Shown here piece after piece: positions 7,723-16,643 of a stretch of 64,000 nucleotides of DNA; positions within the stretch are counted from its first letter, which is position 1, and every line of letters begins with the position of its first letter. A program made the position numbers and the translations under genes. This stretch comes from WSZJ01 sp964590435 (GTDB lineage Bacteria; Planctomycetota; MHYJ01; WSZJ01): contig CAZPWT010000040.1 in the NCBI GenBank assembly GCA_964590435.1, forward strand, positions 1-64,000, read 5' to 3'. A model generated the notes under the pieces. It worked only from the letters and a program-made list of their open reading frames with translations. It had not been told where the DNA came from and did not search any database.

Positions 7723-9045
7723 ATGGGGATCGTCGCTTCCGTCAAGCGCGCTGCGACGCGCGCCGTCGTCAATCAGCTGCTCGGGATGGTGGATTCGTCG
7801 GATGCGACGCTGCTGAAGATGCTGCGGGCGATCAAATCCGTCTCGTCGCTCGACTGGTACGACAAGGGCCTGGCGGCGATGGAGGAGTACATCCGGGTCG
7901 GACACCCGGGGGTGGAGGCCGCGCGGCGGGCGGTGCGCGTGATGAGCCCGGCGACGCGCCGGAAGGTCGTCGAGAACTTCGTCATGAACACGTTCATCGA
8001 GGGAAACCACAAGCGCGTCGAGTTCTACGAGAAGGAAGGGTTCGGGCCGCCGACGACGCTTCTCATCAGCCCGACGACCGTGTGCAACCTGAAGTGCTAC
8101 GGGTGCTACGCCGAGGGGCATGACGTGCACTCGACGCTGTCGTTCGAGGCGATGGACAAGCTGATCGGGGAAGCCAAGGGGGTGGGCGCGCCGTTCGTGC
8201 ATTTCGTCGGCGGCGAGCCGTTCCTGGTCAAGCACCTGTGGGACCTGTTCGACAAGCACCCGGACGTGTTCTTCAACGTCTTCACGAACGCGACGCAGCT
8301 CGGGGACGCGGAGATCGACCGGCTGGCGAAGATGGGGCACGTGGCGCTCTCGGTGTCGGTGGAAGGGCTGCAGATGCACACCGACGAGCGGCGCGGGCGC
8401 GGGATTTACGCGATGGCGACGGAGACGATGCGCAAGCTGGCGGACAAGGGTGCGCTCGTGGCCTTCAGCGCGACGTACTCCAAGGCGAACTTCGACACGG
8501 TCGGCACGTCGGAGTTCATGGACGCGATGATCGACATCGGCTGCGTGTTCGGGTGGTTCTTCCCGCTCATGCCGGTCGGGTCATGCGCAGTGCCGCAGCT
8601 CATGCTCACCCCGTACCAGAAGCTGCAGTTCAAGGACCGTCTCGCCGAAATGCGCGCGACCAAACCTCTGCTCTTCTTTGACTTCGGCCACGACGAGTGG
8701 CTCGCGGGCGGCTGCCTCGCGGGACGCAAGATGCTCCACGTGAACTCCCAGGGCGGCGTCGAGCCGTGCATGTTCACGCAGTACGCGGTGGACAACATCC
8801 ACGGGAAATCGTTCACGGAAGTGCTGCGGTCGAAGTTCCTCGGGAAGGTGAGGGAAGACGACCGGATCCGCGCGAACCCCAAGAAGACCTGCCTGGTGAC
8901 GGACGTGCCCGAGGTGATGCGCGAGATCGTGAACTCCACGGGCGCGAAGGATCAGTCCGGCGACACGTTCATGACGACGATGGCGCCGGTGATGGACGCC
9001 TTCGCACGCGAGGACAAGGCGCTTCATGAGTCGGAGAAGAAGTGA
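7723..9045 (+). CDS. radical SAM/SPASM enzyme, first of a tandem pair
   Basis: The product is a 440-residue radical S-adenosylmethionine enzyme. The [4Fe-4S] motif CNLKCYGC has C121, C125 and C128, and the SAM-binding GGEP is at 163-166. A C-terminal SPASM-like region has C331 (GGCLAG), C349 (EPCMF) and C390 for auxiliary clusters. The first 110 residues are a helical domain shared with the next gene (HPGVEAARR, then NFV, IEGN and FYEKEGF). The substrate is unknown; SPASM enzymes often modify peptides, but there is no obvious precursor peptide here. The chosen ATG gives a full-length family N-terminus. The stop overlaps the start of the second copy. Confidence 0.9.
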   Translation: MGIVASVKRAATRAVVNQLLGMVDSSDATLLKMLRAIKSVSSLDWYDKGLAAMEEYIRVGHPGVEAARRAVRVMSPATRRKVVENFVMNTFIEGNHKRVEFYEKEGFGPPTTLLISPTTVCNLKCYGCYAEGHDVHSTLSFEAMDKLIGEAKGVGAPFVHFVGGEPFLVKHLWDLFDKHPDVFFNVFTNATQLGDAEIDRLAKMGHVALSVSVEGLQMHTDERRGRGIYAMATETMRKLADKGALVAFSATYSKANFDTVGTSEFMDAMIDIGCVFGWFFPLMPVGSCAVPQLMLTPYQKLQFKDRLAEMRATKPLLFFDFGHDEWLAGGCLAGRKMLHVNSQGGVEPCMFTQYAVDNIHGKSFTEVLRSKFLGKVREDDRIRANPKKTCLVTDVPEVMREIVNSTGAKDQSGDTFMTTMAPVMDAFAREDKALHESEKK

Positions 9046-10559
9046 TGCTGCAGGCCGCGAAAAACTACGCGCTTGAGAAAGTCATCGACGGCGTCGCTTC
9101 GGCTGCGGCGAACATGTCGGACGCGGGCATCCTGCGGATGATCTCGATCCTGCGGACGCTGATGCCGGCGGACTGGTATGCGAACGCGCTGAACGCGGCG
9201 GAGAGGTTCGTGAAGGAGAAGCATCCGGGTGTGGAAGCGGCGCGGAGGATTTCGCGCAACCTTTCGCCGGGAGTGCGCAAGTCGATGATCCGGAACTTCG
9301 TGCTGGGCGTGCTGATCGAGGGGAACAAGGTCCGGAAGAAGTTCTACGACGAGGAAGGGTTCAACGCGCCGCCGATGCTGATGATGAGCCCGACGAGCGT
9401 GTGCAACTACCGCTGCTACGGGTGCTACGCGGACGGGGAGGACTGGAAGTCGGAGCTGGAGCCGGAGCTCCTGCACAAGCTGATCGACGAAGCGCAGGGG
9501 ATCGGGTCGCGCCTGATCGCGTTCACGGGCGGGGAGCCTTTCCTGCGCAAGGACCTGATGGACATCATCGGGAAGCACCGCGACGTGATGTTCTCGGTGT
9601 ACACGAACGGCTCGAAGGTGACGCCGGAGATGCTGGACAAGTTCGCGGAGTGGGGAAACGTGCACCTGAGCTTCTCGCTCGAGGGCGGGCAGGTGCTGAC
9701 GGACGACCGCCGGGGCGCGGGGGCGTTCGCGATCGTGATGCACCAGATGGACGAGTGCAAGAAGCGCGGGATCTTCTTCGGCTTCGGCTGCACGGTGTCG
9801 CGCAAGAACCTCGAGGCGGCGACGTCGGACGAGTTCATCCAGTTGATGGTGGACAAGGGGGCGGGGTACGGCTGGTACCTGAACCTGATGCCGACGGGGC
9901 CGGTGGAGTCGCAGGACCTGATGCTGACGGCGGCGCAGCGCTACTGGATGCGCGAGCGGTCGGCGGTGATCCGCAAGACGCACCCGATCTTCCTCGTCGA
10001 TTTCGTGAACGAGGCCTGGCTCGTCGGCGGGTGCATGGCCGGCGGCCGCAAGTTCATCCACATCAACTCCAACGGCGACGTCGAGCCGTGCATGTTCATC
10101 CACTACGCCGTCGACAACATCCGCAACAAGTCGATCCGCCAGGTCCTGCGCAGCGACTTCATGAAGAAGATGCGCGAGGCCGTCCCGCACGACGCGCGCG
10201 ACGCCCGGCCGTGCCCGATCATCGACCACCCGCACAAGTTGCGCGAGGCGATCGAGTCGACGGGCGCATACAAGACGACGCCCGACGCGCACCAGTTGGT
10301 CACCGACTGGGCCCCGTACCTCGATTCCTACGGCGCCGAATTCGGCCGGCTCGACGCGAAGCACGAAGCCGACGCGAAGGATCCCGAGCTGGTCGCCCTT
10401 CGCGCCAACATGCCGCGCCCGGAAGTCGCGGTGGGCGTGGAAGTCGGCAAGCGATACGGCCCGCGCCGCGAGGACGAGCCGGTGAAGCAGGGCTCGTGCG
10501 GCACCGGGTGCGCCACGACCGCGACGGTCGCGCGCGCGCCCGAGACGCCGGCTTCCTAG
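9045..10559 (+). CDS. radical SAM/SPASM enzyme, second of a tandem pair
   Basis: This 504-residue paralogue of the preceding gene is collinear with it: C120, C124 and C127 in CNYRCYGC, GGEP at 162-165, and auxiliary cysteines C330, C349 and C390. The two clearly arose by tandem duplication. It has an extra C-terminal tail of about 70 residues ending in a cysteine pair (SCGTGC). The ATG at 9045 overlaps the TGA of the first copy, and a GTG at 9042 is an alternative start. The tight coupling suggests the two proteins work together or act in sequence on a shared substrate that cannot be named from sequence. Confidence 0.9.
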   Translation: MLQAAKNYALEKVIDGVASAAANMSDAGILRMISILRTLMPADWYANALNAAERFVKEKHPGVEAARRISRNLSPGVRKSMIRNFVLGVLIEGNKVRKKFYDEEGFNAPPMLMMSPTSVCNYRCYGCYADGEDWKSELEPELLHKLIDEAQGIGSRLIAFTGGEPFLRKDLMDIIGKHRDVMFSVYTNGSKVTPEMLDKFAEWGNVHLSFSLEGGQVLTDDRRGAGAFAIVMHQMDECKKRGIFFGFGCTVSRKNLEAATSDEFIQLMVDKGAGYGWYLNLMPTGPVESQDLMLTAAQRYWMRERSAVIRKTHPIFLVDFVNEAWLVGGCMAGGRKFIHINSNGDVEPCMFIHYAVDNIRNKSIRQVLRSDFMKKMREAVPHDARDARPCPIIDHPHKLREAIESTGAYKTTPDAHQLVTDWAPYLDSYGAEFGRLDAKHEADAKDPELVALRANMPRPEVAVGVEVGKRYGPRREDEPVKQGSCGTGCATTATVARAPETPAS

Positions 10560-10560
10560 C

Positions 10561-11571
10561 GTGGGCGCGTCCCGGATTTTCCGGCTCGCGGTCTTCGCCG
10601 CGATTCCCGCGATCGCCGCGGCAGCGCCCCCGCAGGGCGCTTCCCCGTTCCGCATCCTCTGGATCCAGGGGCACAACGAGCTGAGCATCGAGAGCGGCAA
10701 CCCCGACGGCGGAGGCGACTTTCGCAGGGCGATCCTTGCGGCGTTCCCCGGCGTGACGATCGAACCCGTCTGGCTCGCGTCCCTCGCCGCGGATCCCCCC
10801 CGCGACGCCGTGCTGGTGATGGCGGGACCCAGGCGGGACGTGAGCGAGGCCGACGCCGCGAAGCTGGCGGGGCTGCTTTCGGGAGGGGCGAGACTGCTCG
10901 TCTGCATCGATCCGCAGATCGAGCACGACCGCGTCGACCTGGCGCGCCTCCGCGCCGTCCTGCGCGACGCCGGCACCGATGTCGGCGCCGACCGGATCGT
11001 GGACAGCGCCGCGGAATTGCCCCCGGAAAAGGAGATGGCGACCCGGGCGCAATTCGCGGTCAAGTGGGAGAGGGCCGTTTTCAGCGCGAAGTTCGACCGC
11101 ACGGAGCATCCCCTGCTCGCCCTGCTTCCCGCGGGCGCCGACATCGTCCTCTCCGACGCCTGCCGCGTCGCCGCCATGGCCCGCGCTTCCGACCCGTTCG
11201 ACGCCCGTGAAATCGCGTCGACTTCCGCCTCTGCGTTCGCCGTATCGACCGGGAACGCACGGAGTTCCGCGGGACCCGTGCTTGTCGCGGCCGCGCGGCG
11301 CGCCGGCCCGGGCCGCTACGTCGTGGCCGGGGACGCCACGTTCCTCACCAACGGCTTCGTCGGCCTCACCGGCCGAAAGGATGCCCCCCTCGCGATCGCG
11401 GCTCTTCGCTGGCTCGCCGAGGGCATTGAAGGGCCGCGGGCCACCGGGGCGCGCCGCGCGCCGGCCGCCGACATCCCGGAGGAGGATCGCCAGCCGTTCG
11501 CCCTCTACGGCGCCGCGACGATCGCGGCGCTCCTGGTCATCGGGAACGCCGTCCTGCGCGGCAAGGGCTAG
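10561..11571 (+). CDS. GldG/DUF4350-like membrane-anchored periplasmic protein
   Basis: The 336-residue product starts at GTG one base after the stop of the radical SAM pair. It has a signal peptide (about 1-22, ending AAAAP) and one membrane helix near the C-terminus (about 311-328, LYGAATIAALLVIGNAVL). The domain between them, with FRILWIQGHNELS, DAVLVMAGPRRDVSEADAAK, LLSGGARLLVCIDP and VAGDATFLTNGFV, resembles the amidotransferase-like GldG / DUF4350 fold that binds but does not cleave. Its role with the radical SAM pair is unknown. Its stop overlaps that of the convergent lipoprotein gene by four bases. Confidence 0.65.
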   Translation: MGASRIFRLAVFAAIPAIAAAAPPQGASPFRILWIQGHNELSIESGNPDGGGDFRRAILAAFPGVTIEPVWLASLAADPPRDAVLVMAGPRRDVSEADAAKLAGLLSGGARLLVCIDPQIEHDRVDLARLRAVLRDAGTDVGADRIVDSAAELPPEKEMATRAQFAVKWERAVFSAKFDRTEHPLLALLPAGADIVLSDACRVAAMARASDPFDAREIASTSASAFAVSTGNARSSAGPVLVAAARRAGPGRYVVAGDATFLTNGFVGLTGRKDAPLAIAALRWLAEGIEGPRATGARRAPAADIPEEDRQPFALYGAATIAALLVIGNAVLRGKG

Positions 11572-12875
11572 TCCCGCTTCCGCGCCTTGAGCGCCGCCCG
11601 GATCCACGCGTCGATCGGGTGAGTGAGCGCCCCGTGGTCCACCACGCCGGCCTGCCAGAGATCGTCCAGCGTCGCCGGCCAGGCCGGATCGGCTTTCCCC
11701 TGCGTCCCTCCGTCCGGGTCGGGAACGGACATCTCCTGGAGCTTTTTCAGCGTCCCGGGCGATCCGTGCGCCACGAGCGCGGACACGACGGGAAGCGCCG
11801 CTTCCGGTTCCCCCTTCTCACGGTCGAGGAAGGCGACCATCGACGTTTCGACGTCATCCGGAATCCTGTCGAGCGGATCCAGCGATCGCGCCAGCGACCA
11901 GGCCACGGCGCGCGGCCATTTCATGTCCCGCACGATGGTCGCGGGAGGCGCCCAATCCTGCGAGAGGAGCGCTTCGGCCAGGGCGCGCTGGTCGAGTCCG
12001 TCGCGCGAGAGGGCGAGGAGCAGGGCAGCGTTCGAAGTCACGACGGCGCCCGCGGCCCGGGGCGCCTGGAGCGCCGCGCGCGCCGAATCGCGGATCGAGG
12101 CGGCGGAGCGTCCCGCGTCGCCGGATGAAGGCGAAGTCCCGCCGGCCACGAACTGCTGGAGCATCCGCAGGGACTGGCCCTCGACCGTCTCCAGCGAGAG
12201 GCCCGACTTTTCCCGCAGCGCGGCTCCGGCGAGTTCGTGGACGAGGGCGGGATACTCCACGGCGGCGGTCGCGAGCTCGCGCCACTCGTCCGGATCCAGC
12301 CCGTTGGGATGCACGCTGCCGGCCGCCGGCGGCGCCATCAAGGCCGACGCCAGATCGACGAAGCGCGGGCCTTTTTCCCACGGGTCCACGCCCGCGCGAA
12401 GCTCAAGCAGCAGGTGCGGGCAGTGAAACGGCGTCGACGTCTCGCAGCAGACCCAGCGCCACTCCTCCACTCCCTCCGGCGCGAACGCCACTCCCCGGCC
12501 GTCCGGCGGCGCCGCAAGCCGCCACTTCCGGTCCGACGCCGCGAGCGCCGCGTCCGCGTCTCCGCTCTCGACGCTGCCCGAGGGAAGCGGCATTCGTGTT
12601 TCGCCGCCGCCGGAGAGCGCGAGGAGCAGCGTGGTGCGCGCGAAATAGAACGTCGCCGTGCCGATGCCGCCGCGGCCGCCTCGCGCCTGCTCGTAGCTCC
12701 CCGTCTCCGTCACCATCACCGCCGACGACCAGCGGCCCCCGGCGGGAAGGGCGATCTTCGCGCTCGACTCGCGCGAGGCGGGGCGCTTCTTCAGTTCCTT
12801 CCCCGACTCCGACTCGCAGCCGCAAGCGAGAAGGGCGGCGAGAGCGAGAAGGGCGAGTCGATAAGGGAGGCTCAT
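11568..12875 (-). CDS. large lipoprotein of unknown function
   Basis: The product has 435 residues. The signal peptide is followed by LLACGCES, with the modified cysteine at 18 or 20, so it is a lipoprotein. The N-terminal third is beta-rich (GRWSSAVMVTETGSY, ATFYFARTTLLLALSG). The rest is helical and may be a HEAT-like or TPR-like solenoid (ALAEALLSQDW, KWPRAVAWSLARSLDPLDR, ALPVVSALVAHGSPGTLKKL). I do not recognise a family. The TetR-family regulator is transcribed divergently from its start. Confidence 0.65.
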   Translation of the reverse strand: MSLPYRLALLALAALLACGCESESGKELKKRPASRESSAKIALPAGGRWSSAVMVTETGSYEQARGGRGGIGTATFYFARTTLLLALSGGGETRMPLPSGSVESGDADAALAASDRKWRLAAPPDGRGVAFAPEGVEEWRWVCCETSTPFHCPHLLLELRAGVDPWEKGPRFVDLASALMAPPAAGSVHPNGLDPDEWRELATAAVEYPALVHELAGAALREKSGLSLETVEGQSLRMLQQFVAGGTSPSSGDAGRSAASIRDSARAALQAPRAAGAVVTSNAALLLALSRDGLDQRALAEALLSQDWAPPATIVRDMKWPRAVAWSLARSLDPLDRIPDDVETSMVAFLDREKGEPEAALPVVSALVAHGSPGTLKKLQEMSVPDPDGGTQGKADPAWPATLDDLWQAGVVDHGALTHPIDAWIRAALKARKRD

Positions 12876-12964
12876 GCGTGCCAGCGAACGACATGCGTGG
12901 TGCCCAGGTCAAGCCGGAATCTGAATTGTCGTCGCGCCCGCCGCCGGACCGTACGATTCTCCCG

Positions 12965-13561
12965 GTGAAGGCCGACCCGAAATCCCGCAAGACCCTCCAG
13001 CGCCGCCTCGACATCGCGCGCGCCGCCGCGGCCGTCTTCCGCCGCAAGGGCTTTGCCTCCGCCACCACCGAGGACATCGCCGGCGCCCTCGGCATGACCA
13101 AGGGCTCCCTCTACTACTACTTCCGCGACAAGTCCGACATCCTCTTCTTCTGCCAGAACTACTCCCTCGACCGCCTCCTCTCCGAAGCCGCGCGCATCCG
13201 CCGCTCCGGCGCGCCCCCCGCCGCCCGCCTCCGCGACCTCGTCCGCGCCCAGATGGCCCTCATGCTCGACGAACTCGCCGGCACCGCCGCCCACATCCAG
13301 ACCGACGCGCTCGAACGCAGGCGATGGAGAAAACTCGTGCTCAAGCGCGACCGGTACGAGCGCGAAGTCCGCGCCATCGTCGCCGACGGCGTGAAGAAGC
13401 GCGTCTTCCGCTCCGCCGATCCCGCAACCGCCGCGCGCGCCATCCTCGGCGCCGTGAACTGGACGATCACCTGGTTCAGGCCGGGCGGGAAGCGCACGAG
13501 CGAGGAGGTCGCGGCGGACTTCGCGGAGCTCTTCGTCGAAGGGTTGCGCAGCCGGCGCTAG
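12965..13561 (+). CDS. TetR/AcrR-family transcriptional regulator
   Basis: The product is a one-domain-plus-ligand-domain repressor of about 198 residues. The N-terminal helix-turn-helix reads ARAAAAVFRRKGFASATTED and IAGALGMTKGSLYYYF, a textbook TetR DNA-binding region. The helical C-terminal part should bind a ligand, not identifiable here. I prefer the GTG at 12965 because it leaves an 89-base divergent promoter region. An ATG at 12893 is in frame but would leave only 17 bases before the divergent lipoprotein gene. Targets are likely its own gene and the divergent one. Confidence 0.85.
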   Translation: MKADPKSRKTLQRRLDIARAAAAVFRRKGFASATTEDIAGALGMTKGSLYYYFRDKSDILFFCQNYSLDRLLSEAARIRRSGAPPAARLRDLVRAQMALMLDELAGTAAHIQTDALERRRWRKLVLKRDRYEREVRAIVADGVKKRVFRSADPATAARAILGAVNWTITWFRPGGKRTSEEVAADFAELFVEGLRSRR

Positions 13562-13860
13562 CCTGGACCGAGCTTCCTGTGCGCCTCGCACTCGCACCAC
13601 TTGTCCCCGGGATTCGGGCACGTCCACGCCAGCGCGACTTCCGCTTCGCAGGACCCCTCCGGGTACGGGCCGCGGACGGAGAGGTCGGTTTCGCCCATGA
13701 AGTGGTCGTAGAGTTCCTCGATCATCCAGACGCGGCACTCGTCGCAGAAGTACCACGACCGCGTTTCTTCGTCGCCCTGCACGAAGACGCTGATGAACGC
13801 CTTGCGCCGGCGCACGGGGCCGAGTTCGGCGCCGCACTTGCCGCATTTCACGGAGTCCAC
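13558..13860 (-). CDS. small zinc-ribbon-like protein
   Basis: The 100-residue product has four cysteine groups: KCGKC near the N-terminus, FCDEC in the middle, then EGSCEAEVALAWTC and KWCEC. Two zinc-binding sites are likely. The rest is acidic, with an aromatic stretch (EELYDHFMGETDLSVRG). I do not recognise a named family; such proteins are often nucleic-acid- or partner-binding adaptors. It starts at GTG and converges on the TetR gene with a four-base overlap of stop codons. Confidence 0.65.
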   Translation of the reverse strand: MDSVKCGKCGAELGPVRRRKAFISVFVQGDEETRSWYFCDECRVWMIEELYDHFMGETDLSVRGPYPEGSCEAEVALAWTCPNPGDKWCECEAHRKLGPG

Positions 13861-13996
13861 GTTGTCGCCTCGACGAGACGCTTCCCCGGGACACCGGGGA
13901 CCACGCCCCGATTATGTCACGTTCGCGCGGCCACGACGCGCTTGGTCCGGGGGTGGGCACGGCAGTAGGATGGACCCGGGATCAGGGAAATTCTGT

Positions 13997-14001
13997 GGAG
14001 G
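13997..14001 (+). promoter_or_regulatory. ribosome binding site that decides a TTG start
   Basis: The sequence GGAGGGAGG at 13997-14005 holds two overlapping GGAGG boxes. The first lies seven bases before the TTG at 14009, which is in frame with the histidine kinase. No comparable site precedes the ATG at 14045. I therefore take TTG as the start. Confidence 0.6.
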
Positions 14002-14008
14002 GAGGACT

Positions 14009-15907
14009 TTGACGACGCCCGGATTGCCGGCGCCGCGGCCCGCCATGGAGCCGGGGCGCCTGCTCAGCGCCCTCGTCGAGCACAGCACGGACGCCTTCGT
14101 CATGGTGGACGCGCAGGCGAGGATCCTCTATGTCTCGCCGGCCTCACGTCTCCAGGTCGGATTCGAGCCCGCCGAGCTCGCGGGCGTGGACCCCTTTTCG
14201 CTGGTGCACCCGGACGAGGTGCCCGCCATGCGCGAAATGTTCGGCAGGGTCGCTTCCGAGCCGAATCGCGTCGAGCACGCCGAGTTGCGGATGCGCCACA
14301 AGGACGGCGGGTGGCGCTGGCTGGAAGCGACGGTCCAGAACCTCCTGCACGAGCCTTCCGTCGCCGCGGTCATCGTCGTCACGCGCGAGACAGGGCGCCA
14401 GCGGGAAGCGGAGGCGGCGCTGCGAGCGAGCGAGCAGCGGCTTCGCGCCGTGGTCACGCAGGCCGCGATCGTGCTCTGGGCGGTCGACCGCGACGGCGTG
14501 TTCACCCTCTCGGAGGGGTCCGGCCTTGAGGGGCTCGGTCTCAGGCCGGGGCAGGTGGTAGGCCAGAGCGCGTTCCAGGTCTACGCCGCGCAGCCGGACG
14601 TGTGCGCCCTGATCCGGCGCGCGCTCTCCGGGGAGTCTGTCCGCACGGCCGTCGAGGTCGCGGGGCACTGCTACGACGCATGGTTCGGACCCCTTCGCGA
14701 CTCCCGCGGTGCTATCGAGGGCGCCACCGGCGTCGCCAGCGACATCACCGAGACGCGGCGTCTCCAGCAGCAGTTCCTGCAGGCGCAGAAAATGGAAGGG
14801 CTGGGGCGGCTGGCGGGCGGCATCGCGCACGACTTCAACAATCTGCTGACGGCGGTCCTGGGATTTGCGGCGATCCTGCAGAAGCGGCACCCCGCGGGGG
14901 ACCGGGACCATGGGGAGCTCGAGGAAATCCGCAAGGCGGCAGACCGGGCGGCGGGGTTGACGCGCCAGCTGCTGGCGTTCAGCCGGCGGCAGGTCGTGCA
15001 GCCGCGCGCGATGGACCTGAACGCCGTCGTCGAAGGTGCGCGCGGGTTGCTGGCGCGGCTGATCGGCGAGGACGTGACGCTTCTGACTTTCCATGAGGCG
15101 GCGGCGGCGTGGGTCCTTGCGGATCCCGGGCAGCTCGAGCAGGTGATCGTCAACCTGGCGGTGAACGCCCGCGACGCGATGCCTGATGGCGGACGGCTGG
15201 CGATCGCCACGCGCCGGCGCGAGCTCGGCCCGGCGGAGGCGCAGAAAGAAGGAGTGGGAGCGGGGTGCTGGGTCTGCTTGGAGGTGACGGATTCCGGCAC
15301 GGGCATGTCAGAGGAAGTGCAAAGGCGCGCTTTCGAGCCGTTCTTCACGACGAAGGAGGCGGGGAAAGGCACGGGACTGGGGCTCGCGACGGTCTACGGG
15401 ATCGTCACGCAGGCCGGGGGACACGTTTCGCTGGTCTCCGCGCCGGGCCGTGGAACCACGTTCAGCATCTGGCTGCCGGAGACATCGCCGGACGAAACGC
15501 GCGCGGTCCCCGAAGCCCCGCGAAAGGACGTCGGCACCGAGACCATCCTGGTCGCGGAGGACGAGGAAAGCGTCCGCGATCTCTGCCGCGCCGCGCTCGC
15601 CGAGCGCGGCTACCGGGTGCTCGAGGCCGGGAGCGGCGCCGAAGCGCTGGAGGTGCTAAACCACGCACGCGAGCCGATCCACCTCCTGCTCGCCGACCTG
15701 GTCATGCCCGGCATGGGAGGCCGCGAACTCGCCCGCCGCGCCCAGGAAATCCGCCCCGGAATCCGCGCGCTCTTCGTCACCGGGTACGCGCCGGACGCAC
15801 CGGAAGAAGTCCCCGGCCACGATTCCGTCGTCCTCAAACCCTTCACGCTGGACGAGCTCGCCCGGAAAGTGCGCAAAGCGCTCGACGGCCCGCCCGTCAT
15901 GGGCTAA
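14009..15907 (+). CDS. hybrid sensor histidine kinase: PAS-PAS-HisKA-HATPase-receiver
   Basis: The product is a 632-residue cytoplasmic sensor kinase with no membrane segment. There are two PAS domains (about 20-140: AFVMVDAQARILYVSPAS and WRWLEATVQNLLHEPS; and about 145-255). Next is the dimerisation/phosphoacceptor helix MEGLGRLAGGIAHDFNNLLT with H274, then the ATPase with N382 in VNLAVNARDAMPDGG, DSGTGM and GTGLGLATVYGIV. The C-terminal receiver has phospho-acceptor D563 in LLLADLVMPGMGG. The output partner is not encoded nearby. Its stop overlaps that of the convergent DUF2071 gene. Confidence 0.9.
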   Translation: MTTPGLPAPRPAMEPGRLLSALVEHSTDAFVMVDAQARILYVSPASRLQVGFEPAELAGVDPFSLVHPDEVPAMREMFGRVASEPNRVEHAELRMRHKDGGWRWLEATVQNLLHEPSVAAVIVVTRETGRQREAEAALRASEQRLRAVVTQAAIVLWAVDRDGVFTLSEGSGLEGLGLRPGQVVGQSAFQVYAAQPDVCALIRRALSGESVRTAVEVAGHCYDAWFGPLRDSRGAIEGATGVASDITETRRLQQQFLQAQKMEGLGRLAGGIAHDFNNLLTAVLGFAAILQKRHPAGDRDHGELEEIRKAADRAAGLTRQLLAFSRRQVVQPRAMDLNAVVEGARGLLARLIGEDVTLLTFHEAAAAWVLADPGQLEQVIVNLAVNARDAMPDGGRLAIATRRRELGPAEAQKEGVGAGCWVCLEVTDSGTGMSEEVQRRAFEPFFTTKEAGKGTGLGLATVYGIVTQAGGHVSLVSAPGRGTTFSIWLPETSPDETRAVPEAPRKDVGTETILVAEDEESVRDLCRAALAERGYRVLEAGSGAEALEVLNHAREPIHLLLADLVMPGMGGRELARRAQEIRPGIRALFVTGYAPDAPEEVPGHDSVVLKPFTLDELARKVRKALDGPPVMG

Positions 15908-16587
15908 GTGACCCGCTCCGGCGTCCACGCCCAGGCGTGGATCGTGCGGACGAACAGCGCGTGCGGCGGGTCGGGGGGAAGGGCGATACCGGCGGCGCTG
16001 GCCATCGAGTTTTCCCGGATCGTCACCCGGGCGGGGCGCAGCTCCCACGGCGCGTGGTGGATCTCCGCGCGCGCAAGCCCGCCGCCGCGGGCCGGCGCGT
16101 AGAGGCAATAGCGCTCGGCGAGGAAGTATTCCAGCGTCCCGGGCCGCGCCCGGAATTCTCCGCCTGACGGGGCGTACCGGGCGCGGAAGACTGCCGCCGG
16201 CCCGTCTCGCGCCGTGCGCTCGCTGTCGTACGAGACGCGGCCCTCCTCCTCGCACACCTCCATCCGCGCGCGGCGGTAGGGGAGCCCGTACCACGCCCGC
16301 GCGACCGAGATGACCGGGAGGTTGGAGGCGTCGAGGCTGAAAAACCACACCCCGGGCTTGCCGCCGTGCGTCACGTACGTGCGGACGTTGAGCTCGGGAA
16401 ACGCCGTCGTCCCCGGAATCGGCGGAAGCGCGCGCAGCCGCACGTTCTCCATCCGGAACGGCACCACGCCGACCCAGGCCGACCCTTCCCACGTGTCGAT
16501 CCCGAGCGGCGCCGGGATGAGTTGACGCAGTGCGTCAACACCCACGCGCCAGTGCAGGAACCCCAGCGCGCTCCACGTCTGCCTCAT
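15904..16587 (-). CDS. DUF2071 / YqjF-like protein
   Basis: The 227-residue product belongs to the DUF2071 (YqjF) family. The N-terminal MRQTWSALGFLHWRVGVDAL is characteristic and fixes the start at 16587, followed by LIPAPLGIDTWEGSAWVGVV and FRMENVRLR. Later parts include FPELNVRTYV, GVWFFSLDASNLPVISVARA and YGLPYRRARM. The family adopts an acetoacetate-decarboxylase-like fold; no reaction is established. It follows dnaB on the same strand with a 56-base gap and may be read by run-through. Confidence 0.85.
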   Translation of the reverse strand: MRQTWSALGFLHWRVGVDALRQLIPAPLGIDTWEGSAWVGVVPFRMENVRLRALPPIPGTTAFPELNVRTYVTHGGKPGVWFFSLDASNLPVISVARAWYGLPYRRARMEVCEEEGRVSYDSERTARDGPAAVFRARYAPSGGEFRARPGTLEYFLAERYCLYAPARGGGLARAEIHHAPWELRPARVTIRENSMASAAGIALPPDPPHALFVRTIHAWAWTPERVT

Positions 16588-16643
16588 CGCCCACGCCCGC
16601 GAAGGGCAGGGCCACGGCCGGTGCCTCGCGTCCGGCAGCCCCA

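Noticed and set aside
12893..12964. Upstream ATG start for the TetR gene
   Set aside because: It would leave only 17 bases between divergent genes and adds residues with no TetR similarity, though it cannot be excluded.
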